From: Sphingomicrobium lutaoense | GTDB lineage: Bacteria; Pseudomonadota; Alphaproteobacteria; Sphingomonadales; Sphingomonadaceae | Direction: 5' to 3' | DNA length: 64,000 nucleotides | Assembly: GCF_014195685.1 (NCBI RefSeq) | Contig: NZ_JACICF010000001.1 | Coordinates: 815,317 to 879,316 of the forward strand | Shown here: piece by piece, positions 23,460 through 32,568 of the stretch | How positions within the stretch are numbered: the first letter of the stretch is position 1 | How the letters are laid out: the number at the start of each line of letters is the position of its first letter | The notes under the pieces: model-generated | Database searches by the model: none | What the model was told of the DNA's origin: nothing | Seen by the model: the letters and a program-made list of their open reading frames with translations, nothing else | Program-made: the position numbers and the translations under genes

Positions 23460-24824
23460 CTATTCGGCGATCCCGCCCGACATTACCGCCAGCATCGTGG
23501 TCCAGGCCGCGACATTCTGGGCGAGCTGCTCCTTGTCGAGCTTGTCGAGCGTGTCGTTGGCGGTGTGATGGAGGTCGAAATAGCGGCTGCCGTCCTGGCG
23601 CAGCGAGACGCCAGGCGCGCCTTTCTGCATGATCGGCCCGATGTCGGCGCCGCCCGCCTCGTCGTAACGGCCCGGAACGATGGACAGGGGATAGAGAGCG
23701 AGGCGCAGGGCGTCGGCCTCTTCCTTGCGATCTTCCCCGAGATTGGTGTCGACGCGCCAGACGCGATCGGCGCCAAAGTCACTTTCGGCGACGAGATGAT
23801 AGTCTTCGCCGCCGCGGGTTTCGGCAAAGGCGCGCCCGCCGTGAATGCCCACTTCCTCGGCACCGAACCAGACGATTTCGATGGTGCGATAAGGCTGGCC
23901 CGCGTCCATGATCCGCTTGGCGGCCGCAGCAACGATGCCGCAGCCCGCGCCATCGTCGAAAACGCCCGGGCTATTGTCCCAGCTGTCGATATGGCAGCTG
24001 ACGAGCAGCTTCTTAGCATCGGGATTGCGGCCCGGCACTTCCGCGATGACATTGCCGGATTTCTGGATGCCGATCTGGCGCGGAGTCATGACAAGCTTGA
24101 GCGTCACCGGGCGGCCGCGGGCGAGCACCCTTTCGAGCTGCTGCGCGTCGGGGACCGACAGGGCGCCGGCGGGAATGGGATCGGCCTCGCCGAAATTGAT
24201 GGTGCCGGTATGGGGCAGGCGGTCGCTGTCGGTGCCGATCGATTTGACGAAGATGGCGGCGGCGCCGCGTTCGCTGGCGCTTTTCGGGCCGAAGAAGCGC
24301 GGCGTCCCGTAATTGCCATATCCCGACCCGTCCTGGTTGGCGGGCATGGCATGGCTGATGAAGACGATCTTGCCTGCGATGCTACTGGCCGGAGCGGCGA
24401 GGAATGCGGCATAATCCTTGAAGCCCACCACCTCCGCGACGAGCCCGGCATCGCCGGTCGAACCCGAATTGCCGAAAGCGGTGACGATCAGTTCCTGCGG
24501 GAAGGGCGCGACGATATGCGCGCTTTCCTTGCCCCGCACCCAGGTCGGCATGTCGAACTCCTCGACCCGGACGTTGGAGAAGCCCATCGCGCCGAGGCGC
24601 TGGACCGCCCATTGGCGGGCGCGTGCTTCGGCTTCGGTCCCGGCAAGGCGCGGTCCGATCTCGGTGGTGAGGTCGGCGACGATGCCATAGGCGATGTCGT
24701 CCTCGAGCGCGGCCTCGCGGAGTTCGGCGATCTTTTCATCGGAAACGGCCGAGGGCTGGGCAGCGGCGAGAAGGGCGGGGGAAGCGAAAGCGAGGAGCGC
24801 GGCGCGCACGGAAATGTTCAACAT
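23460..24824 (-). CDS. M28-family zinc aminopeptidase/carboxypeptidase-like, exported
   Basis: Protein of 454 residues with a signal peptide ([20 protein letters not shown]), a PA-type insert around residues 120-260, and an M28 catalytic domain. Likely zinc ligands and catalytic residues: His in [10 protein letters not shown], Asp in [10 protein letters not shown], Glu-Glu in FGAEEVG, Asp in ESDFGAD and His in [11 protein letters not shown]. It probably trims peptides in the periplasm. Related plasma glutamate carboxypeptidase-type proteins have the same layout. Substrate unknown. Confidence 0.92.
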   Translation of the reverse strand: MLNISVRAALLAFASPALLAAAQPSAVSDEKIAELREAALEDDIAYGIVADLTTEIGPRLAGTEAEARARQWAVQRLGAMGFSNVRVEEFDMPTWVRGKESAHIVAPFPQELIVTAFGNSGSTGDAGLVAEVVGFKDYAAFLAAPASSIAGKIVFISHAMPANQDGSGYGNYGTPRFFGPKSASERGAAAIFVKSIGTDSDRLPHTGTINFGEADPIPAGALSVPDAQQLERVLARGRPVTLKLVMTPRQIGIQKSGNVIAEVPGRNPDAKKLLVSCHIDSWDNSPGVFDDGAGCGIVAAAAKRIMDAGQPYRTIEIVWFGAEEVGIHGGRAFAETRGGEDYHLVAESDFGADRVWRVDTNLGEDRKEEADALRLALYPLSIVPGRYDEAGGADIGPIMQKGAPGVSLRQDGSRYFDLHHTANDTLDKLDKEQLAQNVAAWTTMLAVMSGGIAE

Positions 24825-24868
24825 GGGCGAGTGTGCTAGCCAATTGTCAGGGGCCTGTCACCGTCCAA

Positions 24869-25939
24869 CTAGAAGAGCCGCAATTGCTTGCCCTGCGGAG
24901 GGGTGAAAAGCTCGCTGTTGAGCCTGGCCTTCCGGCGCCCGAGGCCATGGTCGCGGCAGGCCTTGTCGAAGCGCTTGCGAAAGAGTTCGGCCCAGACGCC
25001 CTGTCCGCGCAGCCTGCTGAAGAAGCGGGGGTCATTGTCCTTTCCGCCGCGCAGGTCACGGATCGTCGCCATCACCTTTCGCGCGCGCTCGGGATAGTTT
25101 TCCTGAAGCCATGCCTTGAAGAGCGGCGCGACTTCATGCGGAAGCCGGACCGGAAGGAAGAAACCGTTGGTGGCACCTGCTTCGGCACCTGCCTGGACAA
25201 TCGCTTCCATTTCCATGTCGGTGATGTGCGGAACGACGGGCGAAACCGAGAGATAGACGGGGACGCCCGCCTCGGTGAGCTGGCGGATCGCCGCGATGCG
25301 CTTTCGCGGAGCGGGCGCGCGGGGTTCGAGCGTGCGATGCACCTTGGGATCGAGCGAAGTGACCGAGATAGCGACCGCCGCGATGCCCATGCGTGCCGCA
25401 GGAGCGATGATGTCGAGATCGCGCAGCACGCGGTCGGACTTGGTGGTGATGGTGAAGGGATGCTTCACCTCGAAAAGCGTCTGGAGGATGCTGCGCGTGA
25501 TCTTGTAGCGGCCTTCGATCGGTTGATAGGGATCGGTGTTGGTACCCAGCGCGATCGGCGCGGCCTCATAGCCCTTTTTCGACAGTTCGGCATGAAGCAG
25601 GCCCGCGGCGTCGGGCTTTGCGAACAGGCGGCTTTCGAAATCCACACCGGGCGAGAGGTCGTGATAGGCATGGGTCGGCCGGGCGAAACAATAGATGCAG
25701 CCATGTTCGCAGCCGCGATAGGGATTGACCGAGCGGTCGAACCCGATGTCAGGCGAATGGTTGCGGGTAAGGACGGTCTTCGGGCGCTCGATCGTCACGC
25801 TGGTCCGGCGCTTGGGAATGCCATCCAGTTCCTCGACGCTGTCCAGCCAGTCGCCATCGACCACCCGCTCCATGAGATTGAAGCGAAGGGGCGTGTCGTT
25901 GCGGGTCGCCGCCCTGCCATGAATCGATTCGACGGGCAT
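24869..25939 (-). CDS. PA0069-family radical SAM protein (spore-photoproduct-lyase-like)
   Basis: Protein of 356 residues with the radical SAM cluster motif CEHGCIYC near residue 77-84, preceded by NPYRGCEHGC as in SPL-like Rv2578c/PA0069 proteins. It also has GTNTDPYQPIE, TKSDRVLRDLD and the conserved FFLPVRLPHEVAPLF. The family is widespread but its reaction is not established. It starts at ATG 25939; the 44-base gap to the peptidase gene contains nothing recognisable. Confidence 0.93.
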   Translation of the reverse strand: MPVESIHGRAATRNDTPLRFNLMERVVDGDWLDSVEELDGIPKRRTSVTIERPKTVLTRNHSPDIGFDRSVNPYRGCEHGCIYCFARPTHAYHDLSPGVDFESRLFAKPDAAGLLHAELSKKGYEAAPIALGTNTDPYQPIEGRYKITRSILQTLFEVKHPFTITTKSDRVLRDLDIIAPAARMGIAAVAISVTSLDPKVHRTLEPRAPAPRKRIAAIRQLTEAGVPVYLSVSPVVPHITDMEMEAIVQAGAEAGATNGFFLPVRLPHEVAPLFKAWLQENYPERARKVMATIRDLRGGKDNDPRFFSRLRGQGVWAELFRKRFDKACRDHGLGRRKARLNSELFTPPQGKQLRLF

Positions 25940-25978
25940 GGCGACAGGCTAGTCGCACACCGTGAACAAAAAAAGAAC

Positions 25979-27679
25979 TTATCGCGTGGGATAGGTGGGC
26001 CAGCGATGCTCCGCCAGGCCTTTCAGCGCGGACGGTTCATTGCCTGCCAGCGCATGATAGACGAAATAATTGCGTAGCACGGCCGGGACATATCCCCGCG
26101 TTTCCCAATAAGGCAGGCTTTCCATCCACAAGAGCGGATCGCCATTGTCGCGGATGCCGTTCCAGCGGCGCACCGGCACCGGCCCGGCATTATAGGCCGC
26201 GATGATGCGCGGCAACTGGTCCTGGAAATAGCGGTCCGAGCGAGTGAGGGCGATGAATTCCTGCCCATGATCGATATTGGTCTCGGCGCGCTTGAGCATA
26301 TCGACGCTGACCGTCTGTCCACGCCGCCGCGCGGTATCGCGCGCGGTTCCGGGGCGGACCTGCATCAAGCCCACGGCATCGGCCGGGCTGACCACCCATT
26401 CGCGGAAATCGCTTTCCTGGATGATGTGGGCGTAGGCCATGTAGGGATCGATGCGCCATCCATTTTCGGGATTCCAGGAAGGCGCGGGATAGCGGTCGGC
26501 CACGTCGGTTTTGGCGCCGCGCGGTCCATTGGTGGCGAGCCAATATTGCGCACCGGCGAGCGAGTGGCGCTTGGCGATTTCGAGCAGCGCGCGATGATCT
26601 TCGGGCGAACCGATCCGGGCCTGATGCTTGAGCAGATCCTCGGCATGGCCGCGATAGCCGATCCCCGCGAAGGCAATCGCGCGCCGCACATTGGGCAGAT
26701 CCTCGACGCGGCGGATATGGTCGGGTCGGGGCGCTTCGACCCGTTCGGGCGGGCGCCGGTCCATGCCCAGCGTGAGCCGGGCGACCTGCCCGTAGAAAGT
26801 CTCAACATCCTCGGCGGCGGCACGCATCCGCGCCGCGACCTGGTGCGGGCGGCGGCAGGCCTGTTCGGCGCGGGCGGACCAGTAATGGCCGCCTGCCGCG
26901 ATCTCGCGGTTGCCGGTCGCCAGTGCGGCCCAACGGAAAGCCGAGGATGCGCCATCGCAATCGCCGGCGCGCCATGCCGCCAGCCCTTCGAGATAGGATG
27001 CGCGTGCGGCCCATTCGCCGCTGCCGTTGGCGCGTCCGTCGGCGGCGATCCTCCGTGCGTCCTGGTCGCGGCCCACGACATAATAGATGAAGGCCACTTT
27101 CTGCGCGATCTCGGCGAGTGCATCGCGGCTCAACCGGTCGCGGGCATCGCGATAGATGGCTTCGGCGGGCTCGGGATCGTCCGCTTCGATATAGGGACGG
27201 ATCGCGGTGCGGACTTCCTCTGTGCCGGGATCATCGACCGGGCGGGCGCGCACGCGGCGTGGCGCACTTCCGAGGCTGACGATCGGCTGCTGCGCGGCGA
27301 CCGGCTGTGGACCCGCGCCGCGCCGTTGAGCGAGGCGAGCGAGCTGCGCGGCCTGGGGCAGGTCGCGTCCGCGCTCGATGAGAGAGACGAGCTCGGCAGC
27401 GCTTACCTCGGGCGATCCGGCGGCCAGATAGAGTTCGGCGCGCACATAGCTTTCCATCGGGTCGCGCCGGTCCATCCGGTCCACCAGCGCGCGGGCGATG
27501 TCCCAGCGCTTCTGCGCGATCGCACCGAGGACGTTGGGAGCCGTGGGCTCGGGCAATTGATAGGCGGGCGGCGCGACGACTTGCCGCTCCTGCGCGGGCG
27601 GGGGAGCGGGTTGCGGCAGCGGGGCAAGGGGATCCTGCGCCTGAACGCCCAGCGCAGCCAACAGAAATGTAAGGCTCAT
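25979..27679 (-). CDS. Lytic transglycosylase (Slt-type), exported
   Basis: Protein of 566 residues. A short signal peptide (LTFLLAALGVQAQ) and a Pro/Gln-rich region precede an alpha-superhelical region; the C-terminal lysozyme-like SLT domain has the catalytic Glu in HIIQESDFREW, followed by SPADAVGLMQVRPGTA, AAYNAGPVPVRRW and YVPAVLRNY. It cleaves peptidoglycan glycan strands with formation of 1,6-anhydro ends. Its start overlaps the end of the UDG-like gene by 4 bases, so the two are coupled. Confidence 0.94.
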   Translation of the reverse strand: MSLTFLLAALGVQAQDPLAPLPQPAPPPAQERQVVAPPAYQLPEPTAPNVLGAIAQKRWDIARALVDRMDRRDPMESYVRAELYLAAGSPEVSAAELVSLIERGRDLPQAAQLARLAQRRGAGPQPVAAQQPIVSLGSAPRRVRARPVDDPGTEEVRTAIRPYIEADDPEPAEAIYRDARDRLSRDALAEIAQKVAFIYYVVGRDQDARRIAADGRANGSGEWAARASYLEGLAAWRAGDCDGASSAFRWAALATGNREIAAGGHYWSARAEQACRRPHQVAARMRAAAEDVETFYGQVARLTLGMDRRPPERVEAPRPDHIRRVEDLPNVRRAIAFAGIGYRGHAEDLLKHQARIGSPEDHRALLEIAKRHSLAGAQYWLATNGPRGAKTDVADRYPAPSWNPENGWRIDPYMAYAHIIQESDFREWVVSPADAVGLMQVRPGTARDTARRRGQTVSVDMLKRAETNIDHGQEFIALTRSDRYFQDQLPRIIAAYNAGPVPVRRWNGIRDNGDPLLWMESLPYWETRGYVPAVLRNYFVYHALAGNEPSALKGLAEHRWPTYPTR

Positions 27680-28371
27680 TCACCCTCCGCGGTAAGTAGG
27701 AGCAGGTCCGCCCATGCCTTGGCCTTGTCCTGCGGTCGCTGGAGCAGCCAGCGGGGATGGAAAGTGACCACGGTACGAACCCCTTCGACATGGTGGAGCC
27801 GCCCACGGGCGCGGGGCAAAGGCGCGTCAAGAAGCGCTCGTGCCGGTGCGTCTCCGAAGAGGAGGAGCCGTTTGGGGCGGTAGAAAGCGATCTGCAGGCG
27901 GGCCAGCGCCGCGAGATCCTTGAGCTGGTCGTCGACGATCTTCTCGCCCGGACGATGCGCGGGTTCGAGTAGCGAACGGGCACAGGCGCTGCGTTCCAGC
28001 CCGATGGCGCCGAGCATCCGATCGAGCAATTCGCCCGTTTTCCCACCGAAGGGCTTGCCGTCGGCGGCATCGATGCGGTCGGGCCGGTCGCCGAGCAGCA
28101 TCAGCGGTGCATCCTGCGGACCTTCGGCGCGGACATGGCGCGCCTTCATCGCATTGCTTCGCATTTCCAGGAATGCCGCCGCGTCCTGGGGATCGGAGGG
28201 AAGGCGAGCGGCACTGACGCGGGGCGGTTCGGGCGGCGGCGCGGTGGTTTTGCGCATGAGCGCCTGCACCTCGCTCCATGCCGGCGCATCGCCGCGCGTC
28301 GCGACATCGACGCCCGAAAGCGCATAATATTCGAGCAGCGCCCCGGCTGCGTCCCGTTCGATTCCCGCCAT
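27676..28371 (-). CDS. Divergent uracil-DNA glycosylase superfamily protein
   Basis: Protein of 231 residues. The C-terminal half matches the family 4 UDG fold: LGDRPDRIDAADGKPFGGKTGELLDRML, AFYRPKRLLLFGDAPARALL and VTFHPRWLLQRPQDKAKAWADLL. However, the four Cys that bind the Fe-S cluster in family 4 enzymes are absent, and GEAPG is replaced by GDRPD, so uracil excision cannot be assumed. ATG 28371 is chosen over 28389 because it begins the family-like sequence; the choice is uncertain. It is the first gene of a minus-strand pair with the lytic transglycosylase and is divergent from etf-qo. Confidence 0.82.
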   Translation of the reverse strand: MAGIERDAAGALLEYYALSGVDVATRGDAPAWSEVQALMRKTTAPPPEPPRVSAARLPSDPQDAAAFLEMRSNAMKARHVRAEGPQDAPLMLLGDRPDRIDAADGKPFGGKTGELLDRMLGAIGLERSACARSLLEPAHRPGEKIVDDQLKDLAALARLQIAFYRPKRLLLFGDAPARALLDAPLPRARGRLHHVEGVRTVVTFHPRWLLQRPQDKAKAWADLLLLTAEGE

Positions 28372-28465
28372 AGGGCATCGTTCCTTCATGTTGACGGCGC
28401 GGTCAATTCATTGGCAGGGCTGTATGGAGCCGAAAGGCAAGAAAAATACGATCAAGGGAAGATTG

Positions 28466-30115
28466 ATGAGCGACCGGGAATCGATGGAATATGATGTCGT
28501 GATCGTCGGGGCCGGTCCGGCCGGCCTGTCGGCGGCGATCCGATTGAAGCAGCTGGCCCAGGAAGAGGGCCGCGATGTCTCGGTCTGCATCCTCGAAAAG
28601 GGCAGCGAAGTCGGCGCGCACATCCTGTCGGGCGCGGTCATCGATCCCAAGGCTCTCGACGAACTCATCCCCGACTGGCGCGAGCAGGATTGCCCGCTGA
28701 AGGTCGAGGTGAGCGACAATAATCATTGGGTGCTGTCGGCTTCGGGGCAATTCTCGATCCCCCATCTCTTCCTGCCGGGTTTCATGCATAACAAGGGCAC
28801 CTATACCGGCAGCCTCGGCAATCTTTGCCGCTGGCTCGCGGGGCAGGCCGAGGCGCTGGGTGTCGAAATCTTCCCGGGCTTTGCCGCCGCCGAAGTGCTT
28901 TATGACGAGGATGGATCGGTCAAGGGCGTGGCGACCGGCGACATGGGCATCGCGCGCGATGGCACCAAGCGTCCCGACTATCAGCCCGGTATGGAGTTGC
29001 ATGCCAAATATACCCTGCTTGGCGAAGGCGCACGCGGCCATCTGACCAAGCAGCTCACCGAGACCTTTTCGCTTCGCGAGGAAAGCGGGCCGCAGGTCTA
29101 TGGCATCGGCATCAAGGAATTGTGGGACGTTCCGGCGGAGAAGCACAAGCCGGGACGCGTCATCCATACGCAGGGCTGGCCGCTCGACGATGCCTGGGGC
29201 GGGGGTTTTCTCTACCACCAGGACAATGGACAGGTCGCTCTGGGCTTCGTGGTGGCGCTCGATTACAAGAATCCCTGGCTTTCGCCCTTCGAGGAAATGC
29301 AGCGCTGGAAGACCCATCCCGATATCCGCGCCGAGATCGAGGGCGGTAAGCGCGTATCCTATGGCGCACGGGCAATCAACGAGGGGGGCTGGCAGGCCAT
29401 TCCCAAGCTCGCTTTCCCGGGCGGCGCGCTGATCGGCTGCTCGGCGGGGTTCGTCAACGTGCCGCGCATCAAGGGCACCCATACCGCGATGAAATCGGGA
29501 ATGCTCGCCGCGGAAGCGGCTTTCGCCGCGCTGGGCCAGCAGCGGGCGCGCGATGTCCTCGAGGATTATGAGCCGTCGGTTCGCAATGGCTGGATCGGCA
29601 AGGAATTGAAGATCGTGCGCAATGCGCAGCCCGCGGTCGCCAAGTTCGGCGGCGCCCTGGGCACGGTGGTCGCGGGGATCGACATGTGGCTCAACAATCT
29701 GGGGCTGACCACGCCCTGGACGATGAAGCATCATGCCGATCATACCCAGATGCACCGCAAGGAGCATGCCGAGCGGATCCAATATCCCAAGCCCGACGGC
29801 GTCCTGACCTTCGACCGGCTGTCGTCGGTCTATCTTTCGAATACGAACCATGAGGAGGACCAGCCCGTCCACCTCACCCTGAAAGACGCGTCGATCCCGA
29901 TCACGGTCAATTATGATATCTACGCCAGTCCCGAAACGCGCTATTGTCCGGCGGGTGTCTACGAGATCGTGGGCGAAGAGGAAGGCGAACCCAAGTTGCA
30001 GATCAACGCCCAGAATTGCGTCCACTGCAAGACCTGCGACATCAAGGACATGACGCAGAACATCAACTGGGTGGTGCCGGAAGGCGGAGGTGGTCCCAAT
30101 TATCCGAACATGTAG
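28466..30115 (+). CDS. Electron-transfer flavoprotein-ubiquinone oxidoreductase
   Basis: Protein of 549 residues that passes electrons from ETF (fatty acid and amino acid dehydrogenases) to ubiquinone at the inner membrane. It shows the FAD motif VIVGAGPAGLSAAI near residue 12, the membrane/ubiquinone-binding region (LFLPGFMHNKGTYTGSLG), GCSAGFVNVPRIKGTH, and a C-terminal 4Fe-4S site (CPAGVYE with NCVHCKTCDIKD). ATG 28466 follows AAGGGAAG. The etfAB genes are not in the window. The next gene starts inside its 3' end. Confidence 0.96.
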   Translation: MSDRESMEYDVVIVGAGPAGLSAAIRLKQLAQEEGRDVSVCILEKGSEVGAHILSGAVIDPKALDELIPDWREQDCPLKVEVSDNNHWVLSASGQFSIPHLFLPGFMHNKGTYTGSLGNLCRWLAGQAEALGVEIFPGFAAAEVLYDEDGSVKGVATGDMGIARDGTKRPDYQPGMELHAKYTLLGEGARGHLTKQLTETFSLREESGPQVYGIGIKELWDVPAEKHKPGRVIHTQGWPLDDAWGGGFLYHQDNGQVALGFVVALDYKNPWLSPFEEMQRWKTHPDIRAEIEGGKRVSYGARAINEGGWQAIPKLAFPGGALIGCSAGFVNVPRIKGTHTAMKSGMLAAEAAFAALGQQRARDVLEDYEPSVRNGWIGKELKIVRNAQPAVAKFGGALGTVVAGIDMWLNNLGLTTPWTMKHHADHTQMHRKEHAERIQYPKPDGVLTFDRLSSVYLSNTNHEEDQPVHLTLKDASIPITVNYDIYASPETRYCPAGVYEIVGEEEGEPKLQINAQNCVHCKTCDIKDMTQNINWVVPEGGGGPNYPNM

Positions 30116-31748
30116 CAAGACGTTCGCGCTGGCGTTGGCAGGCGCCGCGCTTGCCGCGAGTCCCGCGCAGGCCGCGGATATCGAGGCGCAGCGCCTGTCG
30201 CTGTTCGTTCATGCCCGCGCCGCCGAGCTGCTGGGCGACCATGACCGGGCCGCGACCTATTACAGCCGGGTCACGGCGCAGGGCGTGAAGGATGATGCGC
30301 TGGCTGCCGATGCCATGTCCTCGGCGATCATCGCCGGACGTTTCGATCTTGCTCGCCAGATCGGCGCTGCGGCACCGGCCGAGCGCTTCAATCTCGATGG
30401 ACGGCTCTTCCTGCTTGCCGATGCCTTGCGCGATGGCCGGACCGAACGGGCGCTTTCTCTCCTGTCGAGCGACAAGGCGGGAGCGAGCCTCGATTTCGCG
30501 GCGCCATTCGTTCGTGCATGGATCGGTCTGTCGGAAGGCTCGCCCGAACGCCGCCAGGCCGCGATCCGCCTCGTGACCGGGATGGACAAGGCGGGGCCGA
30601 TGGCATCCTATATGGATGAACAGGCGGCTTTTCTCCTGCTTGCCAACGGGCAGCCCGACGAGGCGCTCGACTATATCGAGACCGCGCTGGCCGATGCCGG
30701 TGGGCGCGAAGCGCGGATGCGGCTGACCTTTGCCGACGGCCTATTTGCCGCCGGATCGCGCGAGGACGCGCTCGCCCTTGTTGCGGGGAACGATCCCATT
30801 CTCCTGGCCGCTCGCCGCCAACTGGAAAGCGGGCGGGGGATCGGGGCGCGTATCGATACGCCCGCAGAGGGTCTTTCCGATCTGCTCGCGGCGCTCGCGG
30901 TCGATGTGAACCGCGGCAACCGGCGCGACCTGCCGCTTGCGCTGGCGCAAGTCGCCCGGGTGGCCGACCCCGCCAACAGCCAGGCGACGATCATCGCCTC
31001 GCTCCTCCTCGACGCGCTCGACCGGCCCGACGATGCGCTGGCGCTGCTGGCGGGCGTGGGGCGCAAGGATCCACTCGCTGCGCAGGCGCGCGATGCCGAA
31101 GTGCAGGCGCTGCTGGCGGCCGACCGGCTCGACGAAGCGCTGGTTGCGGCACGCAAGAGCGGCTCGGGCCCGGGCGCGCAGGCGCGTATCGGCGATGTCT
31201 ATGCCGCGATGGAACGGCATGAAGAAGCCGCGCAGGCCTATGCACGGGAGCGGGCGGGCAATCTGTCCGACTGGACGCTCCTGTTCCTCGAAGCCACCCA
31301 GCGTGACATGGCGGGCGACTGGGACGGGGCCAAGGTTCTGCTTCGCCACGCGCTTGCTGCCGAACCGCGCCAGCCCATCGTTCTCAATTATCTGGGCTAC
31401 ACGATGCTCGAGATGGGAGAGGACCCCAAGGAAGCGGCCGCTCTGATCCGCGCCGCGCATGAGGTTCGCCCCTCCGACCCCTCGATCACCGACAGCCTCG
31501 GTTGGGCGCAATATAAGCTGGGCCTGATCGACGAAGCCGTCCAGACGCTGGGCAAGGCCGTGGCGCTGGAGCCCGGCAACGAGGAAATCTACGAACATTA
31601 TGGCGATGCCCTGTCGCGGGCAGGCCATGTCATCGAAGCGCGCTTTGCCTGGCAGGCGGCGCGCAGCGTCGCCGAGGATGAAAAGCGGATCGGCCGCCTG
31701 GACAGCAAGCTCGTCACCGGCCTGTCCGCGCATAACGCCGCTCCCTGA
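30090..31748 (+). CDS. Exported tetratricopeptide-repeat protein
   Basis: Protein of 552 residues with a signal peptide (TFALALAGAALAASPAQA) and TPR repeats throughout, clearest near the C-terminus: PIVLNYLGYTMLEMGED, DSLGWAQYKLGLIDEAV and EEIYEHYGDALSRAGHV. This resembles the large TPR proteins encoded upstream of ispE in alphaproteobacteria; function unknown. GTG 30090 follows GGCGGAGG and lies 26 bases inside the ETF-QO gene. Its TGA overlaps the ATG of ispE. Confidence 0.9.
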   Translation: MVPIIRTCSKTFALALAGAALAASPAQAADIEAQRLSLFVHARAAELLGDHDRAATYYSRVTAQGVKDDALAADAMSSAIIAGRFDLARQIGAAAPAERFNLDGRLFLLADALRDGRTERALSLLSSDKAGASLDFAAPFVRAWIGLSEGSPERRQAAIRLVTGMDKAGPMASYMDEQAAFLLLANGQPDEALDYIETALADAGGREARMRLTFADGLFAAGSREDALALVAGNDPILLAARRQLESGRGIGARIDTPAEGLSDLLAALAVDVNRGNRRDLPLALAQVARVADPANSQATIIASLLLDALDRPDDALALLAGVGRKDPLAAQARDAEVQALLAADRLDEALVAARKSGSGPGAQARIGDVYAAMERHEEAAQAYARERAGNLSDWTLLFLEATQRDMAGDWDGAKVLLRHALAAEPRQPIVLNYLGYTMLEMGEDPKEAAALIRAAHEVRPSDPSITDSLGWAQYKLGLIDEAVQTLGKAVALEPGNEEIYEHYGDALSRAGHVIEARFAWQAARSVAEDEKRIGRLDSKLVTGLSAHNAAP

Positions 31749-32557
31749 TGCGCTATTCCGAACCGGCACCTGCCAAGGTGAACCTCGCGCTGCATGTGCG
31801 CGGGCGACGCGCCGACGGGCGGCACAATCTGGAAACGCTGTTCGCTTTCTGTGTCGATGGGGACAGGCTTTCCGCCGAGGCGAGCGACGAGATCAGTCTC
31901 GATCTGGGCGGCCCTTTCGCGACGGCCTTGAGGGGTGAGCAGGACAATCTGGTGCTCCGCGCGGCGCGCGACCTGCAGCGAGCGGCGGGAGTGGAGCAGG
32001 GGGCTGCGCTGCACCTTCAGAAGAATTTGCCGGTCGCTTCGGGTCTTGGAGGCGGGTCCGCCGATGCGGCCGCGGCGCTTCGCCTTCTCACGCGGCTCTG
32101 GAAGATCGATCCCGACCATGCGGCTGCGGTGGCGCCCGATTTGGGCGCTGATGTGCCGGCCTGCCTGCTTAGCATGACGGCACGCGGCGAGGGGGTAGGG
32201 GATCAGCTTCGGCCTGTCGATGCCGCCGATATCAGCGGAACGCCCATCCTGCTGGTCAATCCGCTCGAACCCCTGTCCACCGCGAAGGTTTTCGCGCGGT
32301 GGGACGGCGAGGACCGTGGGCCGCTGGGCGAGGATTGGCGAAGCGGTCGCAACGACCTCGAACCCGCGGCGCTGGCCGAGGTGCCTGCGATCGGTGTTAT
32401 CCTCGACTGGATGCGCGATCAGCCGGGCGTCACACTGGCCCGCATGTCGGGGAGTGGCGCGAGCTGTTTTGCGCTTTTCGACACGGAAACTGCGCTCGAA
32501 CGGGGGGCATCGGCCTGTCCCGACAAATGGTGGCACATGGCCTCCTTCCTGCGCTAA
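31748..32557 (+). CDS. ispE: 4-(cytidine 5'-diphospho)-2-C-methyl-D-erythritol kinase
   Basis: GHMP-family kinase of the non-mevalonate isoprenoid pathway, 269 residues. N-terminal APAKVNLALHVRGRRADG, the phosphate-binding motif LPVASGLGGGSADAAAAL and the C-terminal MSGSGASCFALF are diagnostic. ATG 31748 overlaps the stop of the TPR gene. With IspDF at 56-57 kb, three of the enzymatic activities of the pathway are encoded in this window. Confidence 0.97.
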   Translation: MRYSEPAPAKVNLALHVRGRRADGRHNLETLFAFCVDGDRLSAEASDEISLDLGGPFATALRGEQDNLVLRAARDLQRAAGVEQGAALHLQKNLPVASGLGGGSADAAAALRLLTRLWKIDPDHAAAVAPDLGADVPACLLSMTARGEGVGDQLRPVDAADISGTPILLVNPLEPLSTAKVFARWDGEDRGPLGEDWRSGRNDLEPAALAEVPAIGVILDWMRDQPGVTLARMSGSGASCFALFDTETALERGASACPDKWWHMASFLR

Positions 32558-32568
32558 GGCGCACGGCC

